From: Paulinella micropora | Taxonomy: Eukaryota; Cercozoa; Imbricatea; Euglyphida; Paulinellidae | Assembly (NCBI GenBank): GCA_019918135.1 | Contig: WBZZ01003240.1 | Span: 12,501-76,500 of the forward strand | Length of the DNA stretch: 64,000 nt | Direction: 5' to 3' | In this document: in pieces, positions 1-10,956 of the stretch | Layout: each line of letters begins with the position of its first letter | Numbering within the stretch: position 1 is the first letter of the stretch | The notes under the pieces: model-generated | Databases searched by the model: none | What the model was told of the DNA's origin: nothing | What the model saw: the letters and a program-made list of their open reading frames with translations, nothing else | Made by a program: the position numbers and the translations under genes

Positions 1-340
1 AACAACAACAACCATGATAACAACAGCACCAACGACAACAACAACGACAACAGCAACAGCAACAGCAACAGCAACAACAAAAATGACGACGACGACGACG
101 ACGACGATGACGACGACGACGACGATAACGACGACGATAACAAGAAAAACAACAACAACGACGACGATGACGACAACAACAACAACAACAACAGCAACAA
201 CAAAAACAACCACAACAACCACAACAACAACAACAACAACAACAACAACGGCGACGACGGCGACAACCACAACAACAACAACAATAACGACAGCAACAAC
301 AACAACAACAACAGCAACAACAGCAGCAGCAGCAGCACAC
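1..340. repeat. AAC/GAC/AGC trinucleotide microsatellite
   Basis: Almost the whole stretch is made of AAC, GAC, ACG and AGC triplets in long runs. Read in one frame it gives a polythreonine/alanine open frame, but this is a by-product of the triplet repeat and not evidence of a gene. It marks the left flank as eukaryotic, host-like DNA. Confidence 0.9.
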
Positions 341-647
341 AGTAGCAACAAAGAAGACTGGCAATAACAAATGCAGGTGCAAGAAGGAAAGGCGATATTA
401 TGTGAAGGATCTTGAATCTGCCTGCACTTGAGAAGCTCTTTAATCCTGCACAATGTGTACAATAACATGATCATTGACAGATAATGACTCACTATCAATT
501 TGAATCGTTACATCGGACGGCTCATATCATTTTATAATTTAATTTCAAATCAAGAGAAACTTATACCTATTGTATATATAATACTGGGGACGGTAACTTG
601 AATATTTAGCATTATCAATGATTCAAGTGGATAATATTCTGTAGTTG
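341..647. other. Flanking DNA, no feature recognised
   Basis: AT-rich sequence between the microsatellite and the left LTR. I see no open frame, RNA gene or repeat in it. The last bases before the LTR (AGTTG, 643-647) resemble the bases following the right LTR (GGTTG, 11440-11444), consistent with a 5-bp target duplication carrying one mismatch. Confidence 0.5.
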
Positions 648-1130
648 TGTAACACCCACGGTATACTACATCGTTTATACGCTATTGGGGCTTTACGGGA
701 ATTTACTCTTGGAAGTATTTTCTTGTTATTAAATGTAATTTAAGATGAATTCTTATTACATTTCCGGTTCTGATTAATATATCCGGTTTTAATGTTGTAG
801 TAGGATAAGGAATATGGAGGAAAAGCTAGAAAGCTTGGACCCCTATAGGACCTTAAAACCTACATTTTACACTTAACCGTTTACCGGCGTGGAGAGGGTT
901 ATTCGGATGCAGAATACACAGTTGTGTAGCATCCATATGGAATAACCTCCCACATTAATAGCGTTGACTCGATCCTTCTACAGTACATGTAGTAACCGTT
1001 TGAATTTTTGGAAAAAGGTCACGGAAAAACCGTGAAATTTAGCCTTTTTCCCGTGACTGGGAATTTATGGCTAAATAAGGGAAAACGCACTTATGTGTTG
1101 TGGTTTGTGGTGTGTTTTGGCATTTGTGCA
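648..1130 (+). repeat. 5' LTR
   Basis: Repeated almost perfectly at 10957-11439 (same length, about five substitutions). It starts TGTAACACCC and ends TTTGTGCA. The sequence just after it (GGTTACGGACG) would be the primer binding site, but I do not recognise a tRNA 3' end complementary to it. Confidence 0.93.
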
Positions 1131-1595
1131 GGTTACGGACGTAACGCATCATGTCAAGGAACCAGTCAAAGGGACACTCCGGTTTGACCGGTGTTTTCCC
1201 TCTGGCTTGTTGTTTGGGTTCATTTCTGACAACCCTTTCTGTAATAGAAGTGGTCGTTAGTAGTGAACCAGTTGTGTTCAATTATTAAAATTCCTTTGTT
1301 ACTTTTTCATTGAGCTCGTAAGGGTAGACCTCCGGTCTTAATACATTTGGAGTCCCTTTGCCTTTATCGAACTCTGGAAAATACAAATTTTGGAATTGGA
1401 AACGACGCACTCTCCGGGGACAATCAGTCACTGTTGTTGACTGAGTCTTGGTGAGAAGTGCCAAGTAGCTTCTTGACAATCAGTACTCAGTACTGGTTGT
1501 GCGAGACAGTGCTTTTAGTTGTTACAGGGAAGGGAAAACAAAAAAGGTGGTAAGGAGGGTTTTGGAGAAACAGGGAAGAACCCTGATTTCGAAAC

Positions 1596-4153
1596 TTGGA
1601 CCTTGACACCTTGGAAATCAACATGTCATCTGGAGTGGTATACGATCCTTACAAGGACCCGTGTATTAAACCACTGGAAGGAAAGGCTGTGGGGGAGTTT
1701 CTACAACATGTAGCAGCGGACTACATAGTAGACTCCAAAGAACAGCATCTGTTTTTGGAACACTTTGTCCCTTTGGCAAGTAAGTACAAAGACAGACCAA
1801 AGGACAAGGAGGTTTACGATACGGTGAAAGCGGAGTCGGGTAACTTGGCACGATGGGGCTACGATCTAGCCAATGTTACCTTCACTGGCTATTCACCTAG
1901 TGAACCTAAGCTCAAAACTTTGGTACCCATGCAGGTAAGGAGGATGGTAGCAAGGATGTTTGTGTCTTTGCACCTACAGATGGTGGGGCACCCAAGGTTT
2001 GAGAAGGGGGATGAGGATTACTTTCCAACTCCTATTCCTTCTGAGCAGTTTGATGTCCAATTCCTGATGACGGGAGAGGAAGCTAAGGACATTTGGAAAG
2101 AGGAATGGTATGAGGCAATCAGAAAAGATCCTAAGAAAGGGGATACCTTTGAGGTGGGTATGGCACAAGCGTTCTTCAAGGACGAGGTGTACCCCATGGT
2201 TGCTACATAATGTCTTCCTCAAGGCGGTAAGGAATTGGGATACCGCAAAGGACAAAATGAAGGATGCAAGATGGATGAAGGACACGAAGGTGTGGGGGAA
2301 AAAGACACCGGACACCTATGACCTCATCCATATTGAAGGCTTCATGGGAAAATTGGAGCAGATGACGGAAAAGGGCACGTTGGCTAACAATGCTAACAGG
2401 GGTCTGCGTGATCTGCTAAGGGAAGCAGAGACAGCTGCACTTGCAACAACCAAGGACAAGGATGCTACGGCTACGGTGCCGGATGCTAAGATATTGCTTG
2501 TTGTAAGGGAGCAGGCTCACGAGGCCATGTATCGATATCTCTTATACCTCAAAGAGGTGGCAAAGGCCATTGAGGTTTGCGTGGAAAGGTACACAATATG
2601 GGAAGAGAGATATGCGGTCATCAAGAAAAGGGATGAGGATGATCCCATAGATCCTGTGTTTCGATATGAACAGGAAAGGAAGAGAATGCCGACGTTTCTC
2701 GACAAGTTCTCTCCTGTTGCATTCGCTCCGGGGTCAAGGGGGATAAAAAACCGGCGATATGGTTTACCCGACAAGTAAACTGTTTCCCGTTTATAACCTC
2801 ACCTTGGTTGCGTAAAGCGATCAATTTGCTCTGTAAGTTTATGGGGGAGAGCAATTTTGAATCGCCGATGACCTTGGTTGATATTCTCCGACAGTGCACG
2901 GACACTGATCTTATGGAGCACTTTACGGTGGAGAGTATCACAAAAGGGATGGGCAAGGAAATGCAGGAAAGGGATGTTTACGCGGACACGGGGTCTGTAA
3001 AAATGTCCAAACTGCACGCAATGATGCACGCTCTCATTGCTTTGCTCGTACTTCACGGAAGTCATTGGGATTTGACTAGTGAGGTCATGCTGACAGGGCA
3101 TATTTCCACAGTTGTTGGAAGTGCGTGGGCAACGTCGAGCAAGAAGCCCATGAGGATCAAGGGGGCGTTTCGGATTGAAATGGAGAAGCTGAAGGCGGAC
3201 AATGCGTTTTTCATCAGCCTCAAACGTTTCACCCGACATGTCATGGCAAGGATCTATCAGCACGATCCATGTGTGTTCCGAGCCATTGCAAAAGGTTGGC
3301 CGGATGGTAAATGGACGATTAACATCCCGGACAATGTCGATTTCACGACAGATGCGTCCCCGGCATGGAAAACATTTGCGGATGGATATGCAAACGGAAG
3401 GGAAATGTGGAAGGACTTCCTAATAGCAGAGAGAACGTGGGAGGATACGTTGGTCTCTGAGGGAGGGATACAGGCGTTGGCAGCGGTAGCGAGGACCCAG
3501 TTGGTTGATCAACCAATGGGAAACGCAAATGCCATTCAGTCGGGGGGAAGGACTGTAAGACGCCGTATCCCTAATGTTCCTAAGGGGGGTTATGGCAAAC
3601 CCTTCCGTCAAAAGGAACAGGAGGAGGAAGAGGACGAAGAAGAAACTAGCGAGGAGCATATTCCTCCCTCTAAGGGTTGGGGTGCTAGTTCTTCTAGTTC
3701 TTCTTACCAGGGAGGTCGCAAGCTTTGCTTCGACTACTACTTCAAGGGCTACATGTGTCCCAAGAAGGAGGCTTGTCCTGGCTTACACTCTGACAAGGAG
3801 GCAGATTGAAAAACCTGGAGGGGCAGTTGACCGCTGCAAAACAAGGACATTCCATCTGGGAGATAGTCAGAGCCATCCGCAACAAAGACGAGTTGGTTAT
3901 AAAGAACAAAGGGGTTCGCCAGCTGGTCAGGAAGCGACTGGAGGAATGGGATGAATCAGTCAAGTCCTTGCGGACGGGAGGTAGCCGTGGTAGCCGAGGT
4001 GGCCGTGGTGGCCGTGGAGGGCGAGGAAGCCGTGACCGCGGGGGAAGCTTCAGGGGCAAGAAGCGATGGAGCGGTAAAAAGGAAGGATGCCGGCCCTTCA
4101 AAAAGGCTAAGGTGGCGGCTGCCTCTAAGGATGAAGCGGAGTCTCCTACGTAG
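1596..4153 (+). pseudogene. Retrotransposon gag, frameshifted, with CCCH finger and RGG tail
   Basis: Structural (nucleocapsid) protein of the retrotransposon, seen as four consecutive reading-frame segments: 1596-2210, about 2200-2778, 2808-3809 and about 3806-4153. The first ATG in frame is at 1596. The middle parts are helical and charged and match no family I can name. Near 3720-3790 there is a zinc-finger-like motif, C-x9-C-x5-C-x3-H, directly after a Glu/Asp-rich stretch. The final segment has an arginine-glycine tail (GGRGGRGGRG) and a lysine-rich end, suited to RNA binding. The usual gag CCHC knuckle is not visible. Frame changes lie near 2200, 2790 and 3806; whether they are real, programmed or sequence errors cannot be decided here. 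Confidence 0.7.
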
Positions 4154-4208
4154 AGGAAGTCTCAGAGGGAGCCCAACTTGGTAAACACCAGTTGAGAGAC
4201 GAATGTGA

Positions 4209-4435
4209 GGGGGGGGGGGGGGGGGGACGGGTTCGTCAGTCGATACTGATGGGGATGTTGTCATGCGGCAGATGATCAAGCCTTTCGCAGCGAGGACTTT
4301 GCCGAAGACGAATAGGCGGGGAGGCTGGAAGTCAAGGCAATACCCGTAGGTATCCCTTCTCACGAGAGTCAGAAGTCTACTCATGGAATGGATGGTTCTG
4401 TGATGCAGAAAACGATTGGGGGGGGGGGGGGGGGG
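4209..4435 (+). repeat. Two 18-nt poly-G tracts between gag and pol
   Basis: Eighteen G at 4209-4226 and eighteen G at 4418-4435 flank a short non-coding spacer between the last gag frame and the first pol frame. The open pol frame begins inside the second tract with no ATG, so the gag/pol junction is obscured by the homopolymer. Run lengths of this kind are prone to sequencing error. Confidence 0.8.
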
Positions 4436-5816
4436 TAAACGTGGTGACAAAAAGGGGGACGGAGGGCCCGCGAAGGCCAGACAAGTCCATATTACTAATA
4501 AAAAATTTGTTACTAACGTACCTCGAAAATCACAACCTACTTTAAATGTTTTACCGGTCCCGACGGTAAGGTTCGAAAAGAAAGTTTCTATCATTCCGGA
4601 GCCTGATTGGAAGGCGAAGCCGGTGCCTTTAAGGGTGAAGAAGGTCAAACCCGTAAGGAAGGCTGCGGATGGAATGAAAGAAATGGAAGCCGGAAAATTG
4701 AAGGCTACTGCTTTTGATGAGGGCTACATTAAGAGTGGGCTGTCGGATCGGAAAGATTTAAAGAACAGTTTGGTTCTTTTATCTGACTTGAAGGAGCGCT
4801 TAGAGGCTGTCGATATGCCGGAACATGCGTTGTGCATTACTCAGGTCTACTGTGTGGATCTTGAGAGTGCATGCGATGTGGCCAATGATACGTTGGCTAA
4901 TATTAATATCGCAGGAGCGAGCTTCACAACGTCCAATCGGGCGTGGTTGGATAAACATATGTTGCCGATTAAAGGAAGCATAGAAGGGGTGAATGGAAAA
5001 GCGAGGGCGGAGGTTACGGGAACGATGGTCTTGACCATTGAACTCTACTCCGGTAAGTCCTTTGACATTCAGTTCTATGTCTGTCCTGAATATTCGGGGG
5101 GATTGCTGATCGGGTTCAAGCAGCTCAATAGGATGGATACATTAATTGACTGCCGGTCGGGCTTGGTGCACTATGGAATTAGTGAAGATGACGCGGAAGA
5201 TATGGTTAGGGGGCGGACAGCTGTCCCTCTCTTTCATACGGATACTTACGCGGTATCATTCACCAAGCTAGGGGCGACAAAGGAGGATGACCCACATGCA
5301 ATTGCGCGGGGCGCAAAGGTGCAGTTGGTTATACCAAAGCCATATCAGCACCCAGCACTGGACAACTATTACAAGGATTTCAAGCCAGAGTACCGCGGGC
5401 ATGCGGGAAAGGCGAAGAAAGTTGTTCGACGTTGGGAAAAGGCAACGGTGGAGGACTTAATTCAGGGCCGGTGTGCTCAGATTATGGCCTGCGCTATGGA
5501 AGAACTTAACATGGAGGATGAGGCAGGGATGGACAGGTTCAGGGGAGGAAAGAAGGGGCCTTATGTGTTCCTTCAGAACCGATACTGCCTTCATGCTAAA
5601 GCATCACAGGCCAATAGGCCCTTGTTTGAACCATTGATGTCGTTGCGGTTGTCAACAGGTGGAACGGAGGATGAAATTATGGATTTTGTGGGGAACATGT
5701 GGGGTGACAAACCTCTTTGTCCACGGAATTCTGGGGAGACGGCGAAGTTGCTCACGAAGTATTTCGAGGGTGACAAACCGTTCTCTATGGTCCTACCGTT
5801 TCATAATAAGGCATGA
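4416..5816 (+). CDS. pol segment: retropepsin-like protease region
   Basis: N-terminal pol region, open for 466 residues. Around residues 160-260 the pattern is that of a retroviral aspartic protease: a beta strand leading to IAGASFTTSNRAWL, and later GLLIGFKQLNRMDTLID, matching the retropepsin loop and the ILG(x)D-like second half. The catalytic D-T/S-G triad is not present: the sequence reads I-A-G at 4908-4916. Either the enzyme is dead in this copy, or the family uses a changed site. The C-terminal 200 residues up to 5816 match nothing I recognise and form a linker to the reverse transcriptase. The reading frame starts inside a poly-G tract, so the true start is unknown. Confidence 0.6.
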   Translation: MGGGGGGKRGDKKGDGGPAKARQVHITNKKFVTNVPRKSQPTLNVLPVPTVRFEKKVSIIPEPDWKAKPVPLRVKKVKPVRKAADGMKEMEAGKLKATAFDEGYIKSGLSDRKDLKNSLVLLSDLKERLEAVDMPEHALCITQVYCVDLESACDVANDTLANINIAGASFTTSNRAWLDKHMLPIKGSIEGVNGKARAEVTGTMVLTIELYSGKSFDIQFYVCPEYSGGLLIGFKQLNRMDTLIDCRSGLVHYGISEDDAEDMVRGRTAVPLFHTDTYAVSFTKLGATKEDDPHAIARGAKVQLVIPKPYQHPALDNYYKDFKPEYRGHAGKAKKVVRRWEKATVEDLIQGRCAQIMACAMEELNMEDEAGMDRFRGGKKGPYVFLQNRYCLHAKASQANRPLFEPLMSLRLSTGGTEDEIMDFVGNMWGDKPLCPRNSGETAKLLTKYFEGDKPFSMVLPFHNKA

Positions 5817-5949
5817 TGGGCGGGTGAGGTTTTGGACCGGATGATGGATCACCCGATCCCAGTGCCATCTAGAAAGCAACATTTGGTGATTGCTTGTAGA
5901 TTGGGTACTAGGGAACAGGGGTTAGCTTATCGAAACTCACTTAAGGGGT

Positions 5950-8421
5950 GTGACCTTCAGAAGATACGGGAACAGGCGTTCACGTGCTTCACAGGGTTTT
6001 ACACAAAAAGGGCGCCCTATCCAGTATGCGATGATTCTGGATCGAATGGCAAACCTTGGGAAATGGGATGAGTTTTCGGAAGTCAAATACCATCAGAAGG
6101 AAGTGGAAATGCCCTCCGAGGATGGACTGGTGGAGGATGCGTGGTCGGACATGGCTGAGGCGCCCGAACTTAAGAGTCGGAAAGACGCTCAGTCATGGGA
6201 TGACAGGATGGCTCAAATGCGGGCGGACTGGAAGGGGAATAAGGAAGATCTCAAGTGCCTTCATGATGTGATGGCCAAGGAAAAAGAGATATTTGATCCG
6301 CCTAGACCGGGCACGGTCAAGCATTTTGAAGCTCATTTCAGGAAGATTCCTGGGATGAATATCACGCATGCCTCTAGGAGGTCTATCCTGGGCCGGAAGG
6401 AGGAGAGCATTGCCCAGGAAAAGGCAGAGGAGCTACAGGCTGATGATTTCACGGAGTTTTCAGACTCCCCGATTTCGTCACATGTACGCATGGTTCCAAA
6501 GCCGGATGGGGCACTAAGGTTTTGTGTGAATTACTATCGGGCGAACAAGATCATCAAGGGTGAGCGGTATCCGCTGCCTAAGATCGATGACTGTATGCGC
6601 AAGTTTAAACACGCAAAATTTTACTCGGTATTGGACCTCAAAAATGGGTTCTGGCATATCCCGCTCAGTAGGAAGAGCAGGTGGCTTACAGCGTTTGTGG
6701 TAGGGATGACGCTATACCAATGGAAGGTATTGCCAATGGGTTTGAGGAACTCGCCGGGCATATTTCAGGCAGCAATGCAGAAGATGCTGGGGCGGCAATT
6801 TGAGGATGGAAGGGCAGGTGGGTTTATGGAGAAATATGGGCAGAAGGCAGAGGATTACGCTTTCTGTTACATAGATGATATTATTATCTACTCCAATACC
6901 ATGGAGGAACACCTAGCCCACATCCAGCATGTTTTCCGACGGGTGAGAGAGTTTGGTCTCAAGGTGAACTTGGACAAGTGCCAGTTTGCCACCCGACAGG
7001 TTACATACCTAGGATATGATATCTCGAATGGGACGGTAGCGATTGCGGGTAAAAAGAGGGATGCTGTGGAAGGCATTAAGCGGCCTCAGACGCGATCGGA
7101 ATTATTCTCCTTCATTGCGCTTGCGCAATATTACAGTCAGTTCTTTCCGAATTGGTCGGATACGGTTAAGCCGTTAAGAGAGCTGTACTTGAAAGGCGAT
7201 TTTCGGGAATGGACGCCTAAACAGGAGGAGACGTTCGAGTTCATTAAGGAAATGTTGACTTGTGATCCCAAGTTCAACAAGGACTGCATCTTGATGATGC
7301 CGGATGTTGACAAACAGTATGTGCTAGACACCGATGCGTCTAAGTACTCGGTCGGGGCGGTCTTAAAGCAATACGATGATAAGGGGGTCTTACGGCCGAT
7401 CATGTACTTGAGCCGAAAGCTCAATAAGGCAGAACAAAACTACTGTACAAGGCAGAGGGAGGCCTTGGCTGTGGTTTGGTCGTTTATAAAACTCAGGGAA
7501 TACTTATGGGGGTCACGGGATATCGTGGTAAGAACGGACCACCAGAATCTTATGTGGTTGATGACGAACGATTGCACAGGCAGGTTGGCCAGGTGGCAAG
7601 CCTTGCTGTCGTGTTATGACTTCACCGTCAAGTACATTCCCGGCAAGAAGAATATTGTGGCTGACTCTTTGTCAAGGGTCAATTACTCAACACCGTCCGC
7701 ATGTTTGGCTGCGATGCAGCAGATGGACGAGTTCAAGGATTTGGCGTTGAGGAAGAATCAAAAGGATATCTTGCCGGCGAACATGATCTTCTATGCCAAT
7801 AAGGCTCACCCAGGCTCTAGTCGGAAGGAGTCTGGGGTGATGGAGGCAAGGAAGGGGGAATATAAGAGGGTCATGTTGTCTCAGTTGGAACGGGAGGTTG
7901 GCCAAGCGGAGTGTTGTACGGAACACTTTGCGGAGGAGGCTGTGCAACACCTAAGGGAATATGAGGCTGAGAAAGCCGCTATTCTGGATGAGGATAAGGT
8001 GGAGCATGAGTGCTACTGTTGCCTGGGGCACGCGGCACCGGCCGTCCGAACCTACGTGGAAGACCCGGGCGGGGAGACGGCTCCAGAGCCGGAGGTGACC
8101 TCAATGGAGCCGGGGAAGGCTATGGAGAGGTCGGAGCCGGACTCCAGACCTCAAGTGGGAATCCAGGTAGAGGACGGTACAGTGCGTATCGCGTCCGTGG
8201 AGGCCTGGAGACAGTGCCAGATTGCCGATGGGGAGTACAAGGACTTGATCCGGTACTTCATGGCAAAGGACGAGCTGTTGCTGACGGAGAGAATCCGAAC
8301 ACAGCTTAAGACTCTGGCATGGCGGGATGGTCTCCTGTGGTATATGGGCAAAACCGCGGAGACGGCCAAGAACCCGGAAAAGTGGGTTTTGTGGGTCCCA
8401 GCTAAACTGAGACAGAGATGA
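5950..8421 (+). CDS. pol segment: reverse transcriptase and RNase H
   Basis: Copies element RNA into DNA. RT motifs run from about 6445: SHVRMVPKPDGALRFCVNYY, LDLKNGFWHIPL, LPMGLRNSPGIFQ, and the catalytic CYIDDIIIYS at about 6865-6894 (YIDD box). RNase H follows from about 7310 with LDTDASKYSVGAVL, the REALAVVW helix and RTDHQNLMWL, ending in VADSLSRV, typical of Ty3 elements. The segment of about 160 residues before the RT is lysine/glutamate-rich connection sequence; the frame probably continues from 5832 with a shift before 5950. About 250 residues after RNase H link to the integrase. It ends at a TGA that overlaps the ATG of the next frame (ATGA at 8418). Confidence 0.92.
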   Translation: MTFRRYGNRRSRASQGFTQKGRPIQYAMILDRMANLGKWDEFSEVKYHQKEVEMPSEDGLVEDAWSDMAEAPELKSRKDAQSWDDRMAQMRADWKGNKEDLKCLHDVMAKEKEIFDPPRPGTVKHFEAHFRKIPGMNITHASRRSILGRKEESIAQEKAEELQADDFTEFSDSPISSHVRMVPKPDGALRFCVNYYRANKIIKGERYPLPKIDDCMRKFKHAKFYSVLDLKNGFWHIPLSRKSRWLTAFVVGMTLYQWKVLPMGLRNSPGIFQAAMQKMLGRQFEDGRAGGFMEKYGQKAEDYAFCYIDDIIIYSNTMEEHLAHIQHVFRRVREFGLKVNLDKCQFATRQVTYLGYDISNGTVAIAGKKRDAVEGIKRPQTRSELFSFIALAQYYSQFFPNWSDTVKPLRELYLKGDFREWTPKQEETFEFIKEMLTCDPKFNKDCILMMPDVDKQYVLDTDASKYSVGAVLKQYDDKGVLRPIMYLSRKLNKAEQNYCTRQREALAVVWSFIKLREYLWGSRDIVVRTDHQNLMWLMTNDCTGRLARWQALLSCYDFTVKYIPGKKNIVADSLSRVNYSTPSACLAAMQQMDEFKDLALRKNQKDILPANMIFYANKAHPGSSRKESGVMEARKGEYKRVMLSQLEREVGQAECCTEHFAEEAVQHLREYEAEKAAILDEDKVEHECYCCLGHAAPAVRTYVEDPGGETAPEPEVTSMEPGKAMERSEPDSRPQVGIQVEDGTVRIASVEAWRQCQIADGEYKDLIRYFMAKDELLLTERIRTQLKTLAWRDGLLWYMGKTAETAKNPEKWVLWVPAKLRQR

Positions 8422-9877
8422 TCTACGTAGCGTCGCACGTGATCCCGTTGGTTAATCACCCGGGGGTGCAAAGGACGCAGTGGATTATCAAGCGGAGGTT
8501 CTGGTGGGAAGGAATGGATAAGTTCGTTAAGGAAAGGGTCAAGGGCTGCACGACCTGTCAGATGAACAAACGGCACCCAGTGGAAGGAAAATCCCGGTTG
8601 GGAAATTTGCATTGCTGGAAAGGCTCTTTGAGTTCCTGCATGTGGACCACGTGGGACCGTTGCCGCCGGTGGGGCCGGCGAAGGATAAGTTCTTGATGAC
8701 GGTCATTGACAGGACGAGCAATTACGTTTGGGCGATACCAGTGCCTGACACAACGGCGGAGACGACAGCCAGGGAGCTGATCGATCGAGTCCTATGTGTG
8801 GTAGGGGTCCCCAAGACGATCTGCTCAGACAAGGGGCCAGCCTTTGACAACGAGCTAATGGAAAGGCTCGCGAACTTTTACGGGGTTCACTGGCAGTACG
8901 TTACACCGTACAATCCGAGGGCTAATGGCAAGATTGAGCGGGTGCATAGACCACTCAAGTCGGCTCTAAGGACCTACTGCAAGAAGAGTCAGCTCTTGTG
9001 GAGAGAGGTGGTCCAGAGCTTTGTTTTCGCTATGAACGCGATGCCATCGAAGGCTCTTGGAGCGAGGGCGGAATGTAGATCCCCATATCAGGTGGTATAC
9101 GGGCAGGAGCCAGTGATGCCCCAGCACTTGGTATATCAGGATGGGCCTGGGCTTATGATGGATGAGGATGAGCTGTGGGGGGTTCGTATGCGTGTGTCCA
9201 TGGAGGCCATGCAAGCGGTACGGCAAGCGAGGCTGGCGGAACAGACCCGTCAGCTGAGCAAAGAACCCTTGGAACAGGACTTGTCTATGGTAACCTATAA
9301 GCCGGGTGACATTGTCATGTTGTATTACCCACAGGTTCCGAAGGGCATATCTTCAAAGATGTTTGTCCACTGGAAGGGGCCTTATCAGGTGATGCAACAG
9401 ACTGGGCCGTTTAACTATCGGATACGAGGCAGGGGGGAGAACAAGATTGTCAATGTTCGACGCCTCATCAAGTACGATCCGTTTCTCATGGAGAACGAGA
9501 CGCTCCAAGAAGCGCTCGTCAGGGAAAAGGGGGAGTTTCAAGACCCTCCTAAGTTGGGAACGGATAAGGAACCCGATGGTGGGAAGCCCGGGGACCGAAA
9601 GGGCCAGGAGGGGAGGAAGGCACGGGCCCCTGAAGAGGGTGTCGGCCAGATAAGCTCCAAAGGGCCTGAGGTTGGGAAAAAGGGGTCAGATACAAGTCGC
9701 AAGCCACCCACAGAGGCGGCGAAGAGGGCGGCGGATAATGATCTGATCTACTCGAAACCTGGAAGTAGGCCGGGTAAACGCGGGAGGAGGGATGTGCAGG
9801 CGGGCCGGAGGAGCCAGTGGTGCCCTCGCGGGTGGACGTCAAGTACAAGTTATGGAAGGAGGGTAATGAGGCACTAG
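8418..9877 (+). pseudogene. pol segment: integrase (H2C2 zinc domain, DDE core, C-terminal domain)
   Basis: Inserts the cDNA. Two frames are needed. 8418-8610 encodes the zinc-binding domain (HPGVQRTQWIIKRRFWW then CTTCQMNK). From about 8612 comes the catalytic core: VDHVGPLPP (first D), ICSDKGPAF (second D) and NGKIERVHRPLK (E), with exactly 35 residues between the second D and the E. A small C-terminal domain of SH3/chromo type follows (KPGDIVMLYYP, FVHWKGPYQVM, VNVRRLIKYDPFL), then a lysine-rich, low-complexity tail to 9877. The shift near 8610 separates the zinc domain from the core. The family assignment is secure; the integrity is not. Confidence 0.88.
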
Positions 9878-10371
9878 AAATGACATGGGTTCTGGGTCGG
9901 TTCTATTTGGTCAGGTCCCCGACTAGGTTCGTTGCAAAGGGAGACAAGGATACTCTCTTTGTGATGAAGGTTGTGGGACTGGCAGAGGACTCGAGGAAGA
10001 CTCGATCGTCAAGGAGTGCGCTCAAAAACCTTCCGCCTATGCTGCAGTTTTACCGGTCTTGGGATAAGGATACGGTTGACAACCGGATGTACCGCGAGTA
10101 TGTCCCGGTATGGTGGGATGCTGCAAATAGGGAGGTATGGGATGCCAAAATTGATCCAGCCACACGGAAGGGTGACAGGGATCACGAGGCATGGACCATA
10201 TCAGCGTGGCCGAGGGGAGTGCTTGATTGCCCCTTCGAGTTGCACGACGGGCACATTCCACAGAAGGTTTGGGACTTGCTCAAGCAAAGCGGGCTTGACT
10301 TAAGGCTAATCGGGGGTGCACATGCAACGGAAACGGTGCGGGGGAAGAAGCATCCGAGCCTAAAGGGATAA
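9817..10371 (+). CDS. 3' ORF of the retrotransposon, unknown function
   Basis: An open frame of 184 residues overlapping the end of the integrase frame by about 60 bp, in another frame. It contains VKYKLWKEGNEALEMTWVLGRFYLV, LPPMLQFYRSWDKDTVDNRMY and a Trp-rich C-terminal half (VPVWWDAANREVWDAKID). I do not recognise a family. Its acidic-basic mix and lack of repeats suggest real coding sequence, either the end of the polyprotein after another frameshift or a separate accessory ORF. No start context is evident, and the first methionine lies inside the integrase tail. Confidence 0.5.
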   Translation: MVPSRVDVKYKLWKEGNEALEMTWVLGRFYLVRSPTRFVAKGDKDTLFVMKVVGLAEDSRKTRSSRSALKNLPPMLQFYRSWDKDTVDNRMYREYVPVWWDAANREVWDAKIDPATRKGDRDHEAWTISAWPRGVLDCPFELHDGHIPQKVWDLLKQSGLDLRLIGGAHATETVRGKKHPSLKG

Positions 10372-10956
10372 GGGGCATCCGGGATGCAACTTTAAAAAAG
10401 AAGGAACGGAAAAGCGGGTCGGAGGGCAGTTGGGCACACATTGACCATAGTGTGTGGGATAAACAGTACTGAGGGTCCTACTCAACTTTAAAACTTTACG
10501 GGCACAGTACAAGGGAACTCGGCGAAAAAGCCATCGTCGTTTTAAGGGCTGGACTTTGGGGTTCGGTCAATTCGGACTTCAGGGCCAAGGCACCATTCAC
10601 ATTTGACGGATTAGACAGGGTCTGGCTGGTGGTCGGCCAGACTATGGGTCTGTGACTTCGGGAAATCGCGCGCGTAGGGTTGAAGACGTGAGCTGGTCGA
10701 GTGCCATGATTCACGATCTTCGGGCAACAATAAATCTCGGAACTTAGCCCACATGAAGCACAAGCCTTTAATCTGTTGGATGGCTCTTGATAAGATTTGA
10801 TCAGGGGTCGAGCTAGGGTAGCTCTTGGGATGGTGGACAATGGGCTGGGATTCCCCAAAAAGCCGGTACTGACGAGATTATACGAGATGTAGTCTCCGGT
10901 GGTATTACTCCAGGATTGAGATCCGAGCGATCTCAAAGGAGGGGGAAGGGGTGCTA
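10372..10956 (+). other. Retrotransposon 3' non-coding region
   Basis: Between the last plus-strand ORF and the right LTR. It contains no plus-strand gene. An antisense frame of 146 codons (10936 down to 10496) lies here, with no recognisable domain. The end of the region is the polypurine tract. Confidence 0.6.
10935..10951 (+). promoter_or_regulatory. Polypurine tract (plus-strand primer)
   Basis: AAAGGAGGGGGAAGGGG lies six bases upstream of the right LTR. This is the expected place and composition of the RNase H-resistant primer for plus-strand DNA synthesis in LTR retrotransposons. Confidence 0.85.

Noticed and set aside
14..367. 117-residue polythreonine protein
   Set aside because: Direct translation of a trinucleotide microsatellite, with no non-repetitive sequence.
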